Positions 1 to 6,018 of a stretch of DNA of 6,926 bases are shown here, piece after piece. The position numbers and the translations under genes are program-made. The notes under the pieces were generated by a model, which was not told where the DNA came from, made no database searches, and saw nothing but the letters and a program-made list of their open reading frames with translations. This DNA comes from an uncultured Clostridia bacterium (lineage in GTDB: Bacteria; Bacillota; Clostridia; Oscillospirales; Acutalibacteraceae): NCBI GenBank assembly GCA_947168785.1, contig CAMVNL010000115.1, forward strand, positions 1 through 6,926. Direction: 5' to 3'. How positions within the stretch are numbered: the first letter of the stretch is position 1; each line of letters starts with the position of its first letter.

Positions 1-10
1 TGTTTCGCAT

Positions 11-25
11 AAAATGTTGCATTTT
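11..25. repeat. Small inverted repeat over the recJ -35 box
   Basis: AAAATG (11-16) and CATTTT (20-25) are exact inverted copies around a 3-nt centre (TTG, 17-19), which forms the start of the -35 box. It could be an operator half-site pair or chance in AT-rich DNA. It lacks a GC-rich stem, so it is a poor terminator candidate for any gene upstream of the window. Confidence 0.3.
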
Positions 26-45
26 CGGTTGCTTGATGCTATAAT
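17..45 (+). promoter_or_regulatory. Extended -10 sigma-A type promoter for recJ
   Basis: A perfect TATAAT at 40-45 is preceded by TGC (37-39), giving an extended -10 element. A TTGCAT at 17-22 lies exactly 17 bp upstream and matches three of six positions of the -35 consensus, including TTG. Transcription would start near 51-53, leaving a 5' leader of about 45 nt before the recJ start codon. The local sequence is much AT-richer than the genes. The promoter probably drives recJ and, by readthrough, the genes behind it; that extent is inference. An inverted repeat covers the -35 region (see separate entry). Confidence 0.75.
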
Positions 46-83
46 ATCTTAATATGATAGAATGCGACAACTATTGAAATCCC

Positions 84-88
84 GGAGG
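84..88 (+). promoter_or_regulatory. Ribosome binding site fixing the recJ TTG start
   Basis: GGAGG at 84-88 lies 7 nt before the TTG at 96. This spacing and match decide the start: no ATG or GTG in frame nearby has a comparable site, and the protein from this TTG begins with a segment that fits the RecJ N-terminus. Confidence 0.8.
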
Positions 89-95
89 GTGCGAG

Positions 96-2129
96 TTGGA
101 CAGAAAGTTCTGGAACATCATCCAATACGATAAAGCGAAAGCCTCCGCGTTGGCCCGCGTTTGCGGCGTCGACGATTTTGCCGTATTGCTTTTGCAGGCC
201 CGCGGGATCGATACCCCGGAGGCGGTGGAGGCGTTCCTGTCCGGCGGGGCAGGGGAGCTGTCCTCCCCGTTCCTCATCAAGGATATGGATAAGGCCGTCG
301 CCCGTATCCGTCACGGCGTGGAGCGGGGCGAGAAGATCCTCGTCTACGGCGACTACGACGCGGACGGCGTGACCGCCACAGCGCTGCTGACTTCATACCT
401 TGAAACCATCGGCGCCAACGTGGCTTATTATATCCCCTCCAGGCTCAAGGAGGGCTACGGCCTGTCGCTGGAAGCGGCCGAGCGCATCGTGAACGAGGGC
501 TTCCGGCTGGTCATCACCGTGGATAACGGCATTTCCGCCCTGGAAGAGGCCGCCTATTTCAAGGCCCACGACGTGGATATGGTCGTCACCGACCACCACA
601 AGGTGGGGCCGGTGCTGCCGGACGCCGTCGCGGTGGTGGACCCCCACCGGGAGGACGATACCTCTCCGGAAAAGGATCTGGCCGGCGTGGGCGTCGCCAT
701 GAAGTTGGCGGCGGCGCTGGAGGACGGCGAGTTCGGCATGGTGATGGAGGATTACGCCGACGTGGTGGCTATCGGCACCGTGGCGGATATCGTTCCCCTC
801 ACCGGCGAGAACCGCACCATCGTCCGTATGGGGCTGGAAGCGCTGAATAATTGCTGCCGCCCCGGCCTTTGCGCGCTGATCGAAGCCATCGGCTATGGGG
901 AAAAACCGCTGACCTCCACCGCGGTGGCCTTCGGCATCGCGCCGCGCATCAACGCCGCCGGTCGGATGGATTCCGCCGACGCGGCGCTGAACCTGCTGCT
1001 GACCGACGATGAGGACGAGGCGCGGGAGCTGGTGGACAAGGTGAACGGCGCCAACGCCATGCGCCAGACCGCGGAAAGCGCCATCGCGGAGGAGGCGGAG
1101 GCCTACTTCGACGCAGCGCCTGAGCTGCGGCTGGACCGGGTGATGGTGGCGGCCGGCAAAGGCTGGCACCCCGGCGTCATCGGCATTGTGGCTTCCCGCA
1201 TCGTGGAAAAATACGGCCGCCCGGCGCTGGTGATCTCCATCGGCGAGGACGGCGTCTGCAAGGGCTCCGGCAGAAGCATCGAGGGCTTTTCCCTGTTTGA
1301 CGCCCTCTCCTACGCGGGGGATACGCTGATCCAGTTCGGCGGGCATACCCTTGCCGCGGGCTTCTCCGTGACGGAGGAGAATATCGGGGCGCTGCGGAAA
1401 AAGCTGAACGAATACGCGGCCACGGTGCCCTACGTCTATCCCACCATCAATATCGACTGCCGGCTCAACCCGGCCAATATTTCAACGGATATTCTGGATT
1501 CCCTCAGCCTGCTTGAGCCCTTCGGGGCGAAGAACCCCTCTCCGGTGTTCGGGCTGTTCAATATGACCGTCGCGGGCGTGAAGCCCATCGGCGGCGGCAA
1601 GCATCTGCGGCTGACCCTGACGCGGGGCGGCGCGTCCCTGACCGCCGTCTGGTTCGGGCAGACGCCGAAGACCTTCCCCTTTGTGGAGGGAGACGCGGTG
1701 GACGCCGCCATCCGCATCGAGCGCAACGAATATATGGGCGAAACGCGCCTGAGCATTCAGGTGAAGGATATGCGCCCCGCCGGTTCCGACGACGAGGCCA
1801 TGTTCGCCTCCAAGGCGGTCTACCGCTCCTTCGCCGGAGCGGAAACGCTGCCGGAAGAGCGTCTGGCGCAGATCCGCCCCGACCGGGCGCTGATCTCCGA
1901 CGTCTTCCGCTATATCCGGGAGAATAAGGTCTGGCGTTTTTCGCCGGAGATGCTCTGCCTGCGGGTCGGCGCGCCGGCGGGAAAGGCGGGCGCCGTCAGC
2001 GTGGCGTTGGACGCCCTCTGTTCCGTGGGCATTCTCACCCGGGACGCGGAGGGCTACCGCCTCAGCAATTTTACGGGAAAGACCGACCTGACCGCCTGTG
2101 AGATCCTGCGGGCCGTCGGATATAAATAA
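96..2129 (+). CDS. recJ: Single-stranded-DNA-specific exonuclease RecJ
   Basis: This 677-residue DHH-family nuclease degrades single-stranded DNA 5' to 3' in the cytoplasm, in recombinational repair and mismatch repair. The DHH domain shows YGDYDADG (84-91), VDNG (142-145), TDHH (165-168) and GTVAD (227-231), the acidic and histidine residues that bind the catalytic metals. RINAAGR (284-290) follows. The DHHA1 domain carries GWHPGVIGIVASR (356-368), SGRS (391-394) and GGHTLAAG (415-422). LEPFGAKNPSPVF (473-485) leads into an OB-fold region to about 560. A C-terminal segment (about 600-660) has a winged-helix look. Length lies between E. coli RecJ (577) and B. subtilis RecJ (786), so it is complete. 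It starts with TTG behind a strong GGAGG and appears to be the first gene of the cluster. All catalytic motifs are present, with no sign of a frameshift. Confidence 0.97.
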   Translation: MDRKFWNIIQYDKAKASALARVCGVDDFAVLLLQARGIDTPEAVEAFLSGGAGELSSPFLIKDMDKAVARIRHGVERGEKILVYGDYDADGVTATALLTSYLETIGANVAYYIPSRLKEGYGLSLEAAERIVNEGFRLVITVDNGISALEEAAYFKAHDVDMVVTDHHKVGPVLPDAVAVVDPHREDDTSPEKDLAGVGVAMKLAAALEDGEFGMVMEDYADVVAIGTVADIVPLTGENRTIVRMGLEALNNCCRPGLCALIEAIGYGEKPLTSTAVAFGIAPRINAAGRMDSADAALNLLLTDDEDEARELVDKVNGANAMRQTAESAIAEEAEAYFDAAPELRLDRVMVAAGKGWHPGVIGIVASRIVEKYGRPALVISIGEDGVCKGSGRSIEGFSLFDALSYAGDTLIQFGGHTLAAGFSVTEENIGALRKKLNEYAATVPYVYPTINIDCRLNPANISTDILDSLSLLEPFGAKNPSPVFGLFNMTVAGVKPIGGGKHLRLTLTRGGASLTAVWFGQTPKTFPFVEGDAVDAAIRIERNEYMGETRLSIQVKDMRPAGSDDEAMFASKAVYRSFAGAETLPEERLAQIRPDRALISDVFRYIRENKVWRFSPEMLCLRVGAPAGKAGAVSVALDALCSVGILTRDAEGYRLSNFTGKTDLTACEILRAVGYK

Positions 2130-2130
2130 A

Positions 2131-2250
2131 AGATCAAAGATGAAAGATAAAAGATGAAAAATGGGGCCTGCGGCCGGCATTTTTATCCGGGTAAGGGCGA
2201 AGTTCATCCGACTTTCATCATTCCTCTTTCCTCTTTCATCATTTTTATCA
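2131..2250. repeat. Palindromic heptad-repeat element filling the recJ-rel spacer
   Basis: The left arm is four tandem heptads: GATCAAA (2132-2138), GATGAAA (2139-2145), GATAAAA (2146-2152) and GATGAAA (2153-2159). The right arm is TTTCATC (2213-2219), ATTCCTC (2220-2226), TTTCCTC (2227-2233) and TTTCATC (2234-2240), followed by TTTTTATC. Read on the opposite strand, the right arm is again GATGAAA/GAGGAAA heptads, so the arms form a long imperfect inverted repeat around a GC-rich hairpin (2157-2184). The element begins directly after the recJ stop and ends just before the rel ribosome binding site. No reading frame in it looks like a gene. It resembles a small dispersed palindromic repeat, but copy number cannot be judged from one window. 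Confidence 0.6.
2157..2184 (+). terminator. Possible intrinsic terminator or attenuator after recJ
   Basis: AAAAATG (2157-2163) pairs with CATTTTT (2178-2184). Inside, GGCC (2165-2168) pairs with GGCC (2172-2175) around a TGC loop, with a small internal bulge (one nt left, two right). The T-run is the 3' side of the stem, as in bidirectional terminators with an A-tract. The stem is interrupted and only five Ts follow, so termination may be partial. If active, it would lower rel transcription relative to recJ. It lies inside the heptad palindrome and may simply be that element's core. Confidence 0.35.
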
Positions 2251-2253
2251 TTT

Positions 2254-2260
2254 GGGGGTG
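2254..2260 (+). promoter_or_regulatory. Ribosome binding site fixing the rel ATG start
   Basis: GGGGGTG, followed by AT, matches the anti-Shine-Dalgarno complement GGAGGTGAT with one mismatch. The G-run ends 8 nt before the ATG at 2267. An in-frame TTG at 2252 overlaps this site, so it is a poor start; the ATG is chosen. Confidence 0.75.
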
Positions 2261-2266
2261 ATTTCC

Positions 2267-4456
2267 ATGGAAAACGGCAGCGAATATTACGCGGAATTAG
2301 GCAAGCTTGTCAACGCGACCTATCCCGAGGCCGAAGCAAAAAAAATCGAATCCGCCTTTGAATTTGCCTTCAACGCCCACAACGGGCAGCTGCGCAAATC
2401 CGGTGAGGCCTATATCATCCATCCCGTGGCAGTGGCGAAGATCCTCATCGGCTTCGGTATGGATTACCAGTCCGTCATCGCCGCGCTGCTGCACGACGTG
2501 GTGGAGGACACCCCCGTCACCTCCGAGGACGTGAAAAAGCTCTTTGGGGAGAGCGTGGCGCTGCTGGTGGAGGGCGTGACCAAGCTGGGCAAGGTGCCGC
2601 TGGCCAGCCGCGAGGAGCAGCAGGCGGAAAACCTGCGCAAGCTGTTGCTAGCCATGAGCGAGGATATCCGCGTTATCATCATCAAGCTGGCGGACCGGCT
2701 TCACAACATGCGCACGCTGAAATACGTGCCGGAGCAGAAGCGCCGCGATACCGCCAAGGAGACCATCGAGATCTACGCCCCCATCGCGCACCGGCTCGGT
2801 ATCCGGCCCGTGAAAGAGGAGCTGGAGGACCTGGCCATCTCCTATCTGGACCCGGTGGCATACGAAGAGATCAAACGGGCTTTGGCGGAGCAGGAGCCCC
2901 AGCGGAAGGAATTCCTCGACAGCATTAAGGAGAAGATCTCCGCCCGCGTGAAAACCGTGGTGAAGGACGCCACCATCGAGGGGCGCATCAAATCCGTCCA
3001 CGGCATCTACCGCAAGATGTATATGCAGGGCAAGTCCTTTGAGGAGATCTACGACATCTACGCCGTGCGGCTCATCGTCAACACTGTCAGCGACTGCTAT
3101 AACTGCCTCGGCGTGATCCACGATATGTATAAGCCCATCACCGGGCGTTTCAAGGACTATATCTCCACCCCCAAGCCAAACATGTACCAGTCCCTGCACA
3201 CCACCGTCATCGGCAACGAGGGCATCCCCTTTGAGGTGCAGATCCGCACCGTGGAGATGCACAAGACCGCCGAATACGGCATCGCGGCCCACTGGAAATA
3301 TAAGCTGGGCTATAAGGACGCGGAATCCAACAAGCGCATCGAAAAGGGCATCGGCTGGGTCCATGACCTGCTGGAGGCCCAGAGCGAATCCGGCGACGTG
3401 TCGGATATCGTCAACACCATCAAGCACGATTTCGTCAGTGAAGAGGTCTTCGTGTTCACCCCCAAGGGCGACGTGATCTGTTTGCCCGTGGGGGCCACCG
3501 TCATCGACTTTGCCTACGCCATCCATTCCGCCGTGGGCAACAAAATGACCGGCGCAAAGGTGGATAAACACATCGTGCCCCTGACCCACGTGGTCAAGAC
3601 CGGCGAGATCGTGGAGGTGCTCACCTCCTCCCAGCCGGGCAAGGGCCCCAGCCGCGACTGGCTGAAGATCGTCACCACCAGCGAGGCCCGCACCAAGATC
3701 CGCACCTGGTTCAAGAAGGAGCGGCGCGAGGAAAACATCGTCGAGGGCAAGCAGGAGTTCGAGCGGGAGCTGCGCCGCAACAACATCACGCCGGATGAGG
3801 AACAGGCCGCCGCCCTGATGCAGACCATCATCGAAAAGCAGCGCATGGCCACCGACGACGACTTCTACGCGGCGCTGGGGTACGGGGGCATCATTCTCTC
3901 CAAGATCATGCCCATGATCAAGGAGGAATACAACAAGCTGGCCAAGACCGCGCCGGAAAAGGAAGTCAGGTACAAGCAGGCGCGCACCGTCAGCAGCGAG
4001 GGCGTGGTGGTGGACGGCATCGGCAACTGTCTGGTCAAGCTGTCCCGCTGCTGCAACCCCATCCCCGGCGACGAGATCATCGGTTTTATCACCCGCGGCC
4101 ACGGTGTCTCCGTCCACAAACGGGATTGCCCCAACGTGCCGCCGGTCATCAACGCCGCGCCGGAGCCGGAGCGGTGGATCCGGGTCTACTGGAGCGAAAA
4201 CACAAAGACGGATTTCTCCGCCTCCATGCTGCTCACTTGCCTGTCGGGCAAGACCACCATGAACGATATCTTCACCGCCCTCAACTCCATTCACGTCACG
4301 GTCTATTCCATCAATACCCGCGACACGAAGGACGGGCGCATGCTCATCAATATTACCGTCAACGCCAACAGCGTGGAGCATATGAAATCCATGATGGCGC
4401 GGCTTTCAAAGCTCAGCGGCGTGCTGAGCGTAGACCGTTCCGGCGCGGACCTTTGA
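2267..4456 (+). CDS. rel: Bifunctional (p)ppGpp synthetase/hydrolase Rel (RelA/SpoT family)
   Basis: This 729-residue cytosolic, ribosome-associated enzyme makes (p)ppGpp from ATP and GDP/GTP in starvation and hydrolyses it otherwise. The HD hydrolase domain has H52, H76-D77, E80-D81 and D143 in LADRLHNMRT (141-150), all intact. The synthetase domain shows GRIKSVHGIYRKM (239-251), DIYAVRL (263-269), RFKD (294-297), PKPNMYQSLHTT (302-313) and EVQIRT (323-328). RFKD is the RXKD form typical of bifunctional enzymes rather than the EXDD of E. coli RelA. A TGS domain follows (about 393-452), then a helical region. Next is a zinc-finger-like segment with C595, C596, H617 and C621, and a C-terminal ACT domain (about 650-725). 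Length is normal for long RSH proteins. It is probably the main or only long RSH, as is usual in Firmicutes; that is inference. Confidence 0.97.
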   Translation: MENGSEYYAELGKLVNATYPEAEAKKIESAFEFAFNAHNGQLRKSGEAYIIHPVAVAKILIGFGMDYQSVIAALLHDVVEDTPVTSEDVKKLFGESVALLVEGVTKLGKVPLASREEQQAENLRKLLLAMSEDIRVIIIKLADRLHNMRTLKYVPEQKRRDTAKETIEIYAPIAHRLGIRPVKEELEDLAISYLDPVAYEEIKRALAEQEPQRKEFLDSIKEKISARVKTVVKDATIEGRIKSVHGIYRKMYMQGKSFEEIYDIYAVRLIVNTVSDCYNCLGVIHDMYKPITGRFKDYISTPKPNMYQSLHTTVIGNEGIPFEVQIRTVEMHKTAEYGIAAHWKYKLGYKDAESNKRIEKGIGWVHDLLEAQSESGDVSDIVNTIKHDFVSEEVFVFTPKGDVICLPVGATVIDFAYAIHSAVGNKMTGAKVDKHIVPLTHVVKTGEIVEVLTSSQPGKGPSRDWLKIVTTSEARTKIRTWFKKERREENIVEGKQEFERELRRNNITPDEEQAAALMQTIIEKQRMATDDDFYAALGYGGIILSKIMPMIKEEYNKLAKTAPEKEVRYKQARTVSSEGVVVDGIGNCLVKLSRCCNPIPGDEIIGFITRGHGVSVHKRDCPNVPPVINAAPEPERWIRVYWSENTKTDFSASMLLTCLSGKTTMNDIFTALNSIHVTVYSINTRDTKDGRMLINITVNANSVEHMKSMMARLSKLSGVLSVDRSGADL

Positions 4457-4649
4457 GCGAACGTTTCACGTCCGCAGTGATATGTTTTTGCTGCGCAAAA
4501 ACGTGAAATCCGCCTGCGGCGGGTGAAATCTTTCGCTGCGCGAAAGATGATATGTTTGCCCGCGGCAAACGTTTCGGAAGCGCTTCGCGCTTGATCTATG
4601 CAGAAAAAGGCGGACATTGTTCTGCCTGCCATAAACGGGAGAATAAAAA
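4457..4649. other. rel-pspC spacer without a convincing gene
   Basis: Apart from the micro-hairpin array, this 193-nt spacer has a 20-nt lead-in after the rel stop containing GTTTCAC (4463-4469), which is the reverse complement of the array's GTGAAA-type linker. After the array, GCAGAA (4600-4605) and TTCTGC (4620-4625) form a looser hairpin with a 14-nt loop, again preceded by a 7-nt gap. I see no convincing promoter; TTGATC at 4591 has no good -10 partner. A GGGAG at 4637-4641 is the ribosome binding site of the next gene. Confidence 0.6.
4477..4592. repeat. Array of five micro-hairpins with 7-nt linkers
   Basis: Five perfect stem-loops follow one another, each with a 3-nt loop. They are: GTTTTTGC stem, loop TGC (4484-4502); CCGCC stem, loop TGC (4510-4522); CTTTCGC stem, loop TGC (4530-4546, extending to 9 bp at 4528-4548); GTTTGCC stem, loop CGC (4554-4570); AAGCGC stem, loop TTC (4578-4592). 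Each core is preceded by exactly 7 nt: GTGATAT (4477), GTGAAAT (4503), GTGAAAT (4523), ATGATAT (4547) and GTTTCGG (4571). Stem sequences differ while linker length and, mostly, linker sequence are kept. No T-run follows any stem, so these do not look like ordinary terminators. They could mark RNA processing or stability sites, or be a dispersed repeat family. Confidence 0.8.
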
Positions 4650-4895
4650 ATGGAAAAGAAGCTTTACCGTTCTGCCACGGACAAGAAGCTCGCCGGCGTG
4701 TGCGGCGGGTTTGCCCAATATTTCAATATCGATTCCACCGTCGTGCGGGTGTTGCTGGTGCTGTTCTGCCTGCTGGGCGGCTCCGGCGTGCTGTTTTATC
4801 TCATCTGCGTCCTGATCATTCCGGAGGAGCCCGCCGGTACCGAGGGCGGCTATACGCCCTATCAGGACGTGAGCGGATATCATCCCGAGCGATGA
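4650..4895 (+). CDS. Small PspC-domain membrane protein
   Basis: This 81-residue protein consists almost entirely of one PspC domain. It opens with KKLYRSATDKKLAGVCGG (3-20), where the basic LYRS and the LAGVCGGFAQYF signature (14-25) are typical. It continues with a hydrophobic membrane segment (about 32-57, VVRVLLVLFCLLGG then VLFYLICVLIIP) and ends in PEEP plus a short polar tail. PspC proteins sense or respond to envelope stress in enterobacteria; in Firmicutes most small PspC-only proteins are uncharacterised, so the precise role is unknown. GGGAG at 4637-4641 lies 8 nt before the ATG. Its stop overlaps the dtd start by 4 bp (ATGA, 4892-4895), implying coupled translation. It sits between rel and dtd, which are adjacent in Bacillus. 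Confidence 0.88.
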   Translation: MEKKLYRSATDKKLAGVCGGFAQYFNIDSTVVRVLLVLFCLLGGSGVLFYLICVLIIPEEPAGTEGGYTPYQDVSGYHPER

Positions 4896-5350
4896 AGGCG
4901 GTCATTCAGCGGGTCAGCGAGGCCTCCGTCACCGTGGAAGGGGCCGTCGTCGGCGCCATTGAGAAGGGATTCCTCGTGCTGCTGGGCGTGATGGACGGCG
5001 ATACGGAAGCGGACGCCGATATCATGGCGGCCAAGGTGGCGAAGCTGCGCGTTTTCACCGATGAAAACGACAAGATGAACCTCTCCGTCACCGACGTGGA
5101 CGGGGAAGTGCTCTGCGTTTCCCAGTTTACCCTGTGCGCGGACGTGAAAAAGGGCAACCGGCCGTCTTTTACTCCCTCCGCCCCTCCGGCGGAAGCGCAG
5201 CGGCTGTACGAATATTTCATGGAACGGCTGAAGGCCGAGGGCGTCAAAAATGTGGCCCACGGCGTCTTCGGCGCGGATATGAAGGTCCGCCTGCTCAACG
5301 ACGGCCCGGTGACGATATTGTTCGATTCACAGACGTGGATCAGAAGGTGA
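4892..5350 (+). CDS. dtd: D-aminoacyl-tRNA deacylase
   Basis: This 152-residue cytosolic enzyme hydrolyses D-amino acids (and glycine from tRNA-Ala) off mischarged tRNA, a chiral proofreading step. The N-terminus MKAVIQRVSEASVTV is characteristic. The active-site motif SQFTL lies at 77-81, and NDGPVT at 136-141 contains the Gly-cisPro pair (G138-P139) that reaches into the partner subunit. Other family marks are KLRVF (51-55) and NRPSF (89-93). Length is normal. The start ATG overlaps the pspC stop and has only a weak purine tract upstream, so translational coupling probably supplies initiation. The frame is open upstream to 4598, but that part has no Dtd homology and lies over pspC. In Bacillus dtd follows relA directly; the neighbourhood is conserved apart from pspC. 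Confidence 0.96.
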   Translation: MKAVIQRVSEASVTVEGAVVGAIEKGFLVLLGVMDGDTEADADIMAAKVAKLRVFTDENDKMNLSVTDVDGEVLCVSQFTLCADVKKGNRPSFTPSAPPAEAQRLYEYFMERLKAEGVKNVAHGVFGADMKVRLLNDGPVTILFDSQTWIRR

Positions 5351-5355
5351 GATGT

Positions 5356-5375
5356 CAATTCGCAATTGCTAATTG
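5356..5375. repeat. 20-bp palindrome in the dtd-hydrolase spacer
   Basis: CAATT (5356-5360) and AATTG (5371-5375) flank the perfect palindrome GCAATTGC (5362-5369), leaving one mismatched pair (C5361/T5370). It occupies most of the 38-nt spacer, just ahead of the downstream ribosome binding site (GAGG, 5380-5383). It could be an operator, an mRNA hairpin, or the remnant of a dispersed AATTG-rich repeat. There is no T-run for a terminator. Confidence 0.5.
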
Positions 5376-5388
5376 AAATGAGGTCCTT

Positions 5389-6018
5389 ATGAAAATCTGT
5401 TCCGCCCCCATCGGCGATATCCATACCAACTGTTATATCATCACGGATGAGGCCAGCGGCGAGAGCGCCGCGGTGGACTGCGCCCTGTTCGACGCGGACT
5501 ATGAGGCGCTGCTCAGAACCGCGGGCGTCTCCTCGCTGAAATATATTCTGCTGACACACGGCCATTTCGACCATGTCAGCGGCGTGAAACGGCTCAAAGA
5601 CGTCTGCGGCGGGCAGATCGTGATCCACCCCGAAGACGCGCCGTGTCTCACCGACCCGAAAAAGAGCCTCAACAGCTACGTGCGTTACGCCTCGCTGGAG
5701 CCTGTGGCGCCCGATGTCCTGATCGAAGAGGGCAGCGAGCTACTGCTGGGCCAAACGAAAATCACCGTAATGCACACCCCCGGCCACACACCGGGCAGCG
5801 TATGCTATCTGACGGAAGACGCCATGTTCTGCGGCGACACGCTGTTCCGGCAGTCCATGGGCCGCACGGATCTGCCCGGCGGCAGCACCCTCACGCTGCT
5901 GGTCTCGCTTTCGCGGATCGGCAGAATGGAAGGGGAGTACGCGATTTACCCCGGCCACGGTGAAATCACCACACTTTCTTATGAAAAGCGGAACAACCGC
6001 TATCTGAAGATGAAATGA
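5389..6018 (+). CDS. Metallo-beta-lactamase fold hydrolase, glyoxalase II-like
   Basis: This 209-residue soluble hydrolase has the full metal-binding set of the fold: THGHFDH (56-62), H133 in HTPGHTPGS (129-137), D150 in CGDTLF (148-153), and H190 in PGHGE (188-192). GRTDLPGG (158-165) is the usual loop of the YcbL/glyoxalase II-like subgroup. Members hydrolyse thioesters such as S-lactoylglutathione or related thiol adducts; the substrate here cannot be told from sequence. The usual VDPG after the first strands is replaced by VDCALFDAD (29-37), but all metal ligands are kept, so activity is expected. GAGG at 5380-5383 lies 5 nt before the ATG. The stop overlaps the hemZ start by 4 bp (ATGA, 6015-6018). 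This gene is commonly found between dtd and hemZ in Clostridia (from memory). Confidence 0.92.
   Translation: MKICSAPIGDIHTNCYIITDEASGESAAVDCALFDADYEALLRTAGVSSLKYILLTHGHFDHVSGVKRLKDVCGGQIVIHPEDAPCLTDPKKSLNSYVRYASLEPVAPDVLIEEGSELLLGQTKITVMHTPGHTPGSVCYLTEDAMFCGDTLFRQSMGRTDLPGGSTLTLLVSLSRIGRMEGEYAIYPGHGEITTLSYEKRNNRYLKMK

Noticed and set aside
393..1346. 317-codon open frame on the - strand across recJ
   Set aside because: Same cause: low-complexity H/G/D-rich translation opposite conserved DHH and DHHA1 motifs.
2222..2251. Separate promoter for rel (TATCAT at 2246-2251)
   Set aside because: No acceptable -35 lies 16-18 bp upstream, and the match falls inside the pyrimidine-rich heptads, where such hexamers arise by chance.
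2252..2266. Upstream TTG start for rel, adding five residues
   Set aside because: The TTG lies within the ribosome binding site itself; the ATG at 2267 has correct spacing and fits the family N-terminus.
2648..4381. 577-codon open frame on the - strand across rel
   Set aside because: It is antisense to a Rel protein with intact domains throughout. Its translation is rich in H, D, G and V with no motif, as expected opposite a GC-rich gene with high third-position GC.
4484..4592. Intrinsic terminators after rel
   Set aside because: The stems are short and none is followed by a T-run; the regular 7-nt linkers suggest a repeat array instead.
4477..4625. CRISPR array
   Set aside because: Units are 20-26 nt, stem sequences differ, there are no unique spacers of about 30 nt, and no cas genes are nearby.
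4552..4815. Small + strand frame running from the hairpin array into pspC
   Set aside because: It starts inside a hairpin, has no ribosome binding site, and overlaps the PspC frame, which has clear family motifs.
4598..4891. N-terminal extension of dtd in the same open frame
   Set aside because: The Dtd family begins at the ATG at 4892; the upstream part is out of frame with pspC, R-rich and without similarity to the family.
4906..5628. 240-codon - strand frame spanning dtd and the start of the metallo-hydrolase
   Set aside because: It crosses two well-supported + strand genes and has no recognisable motif.
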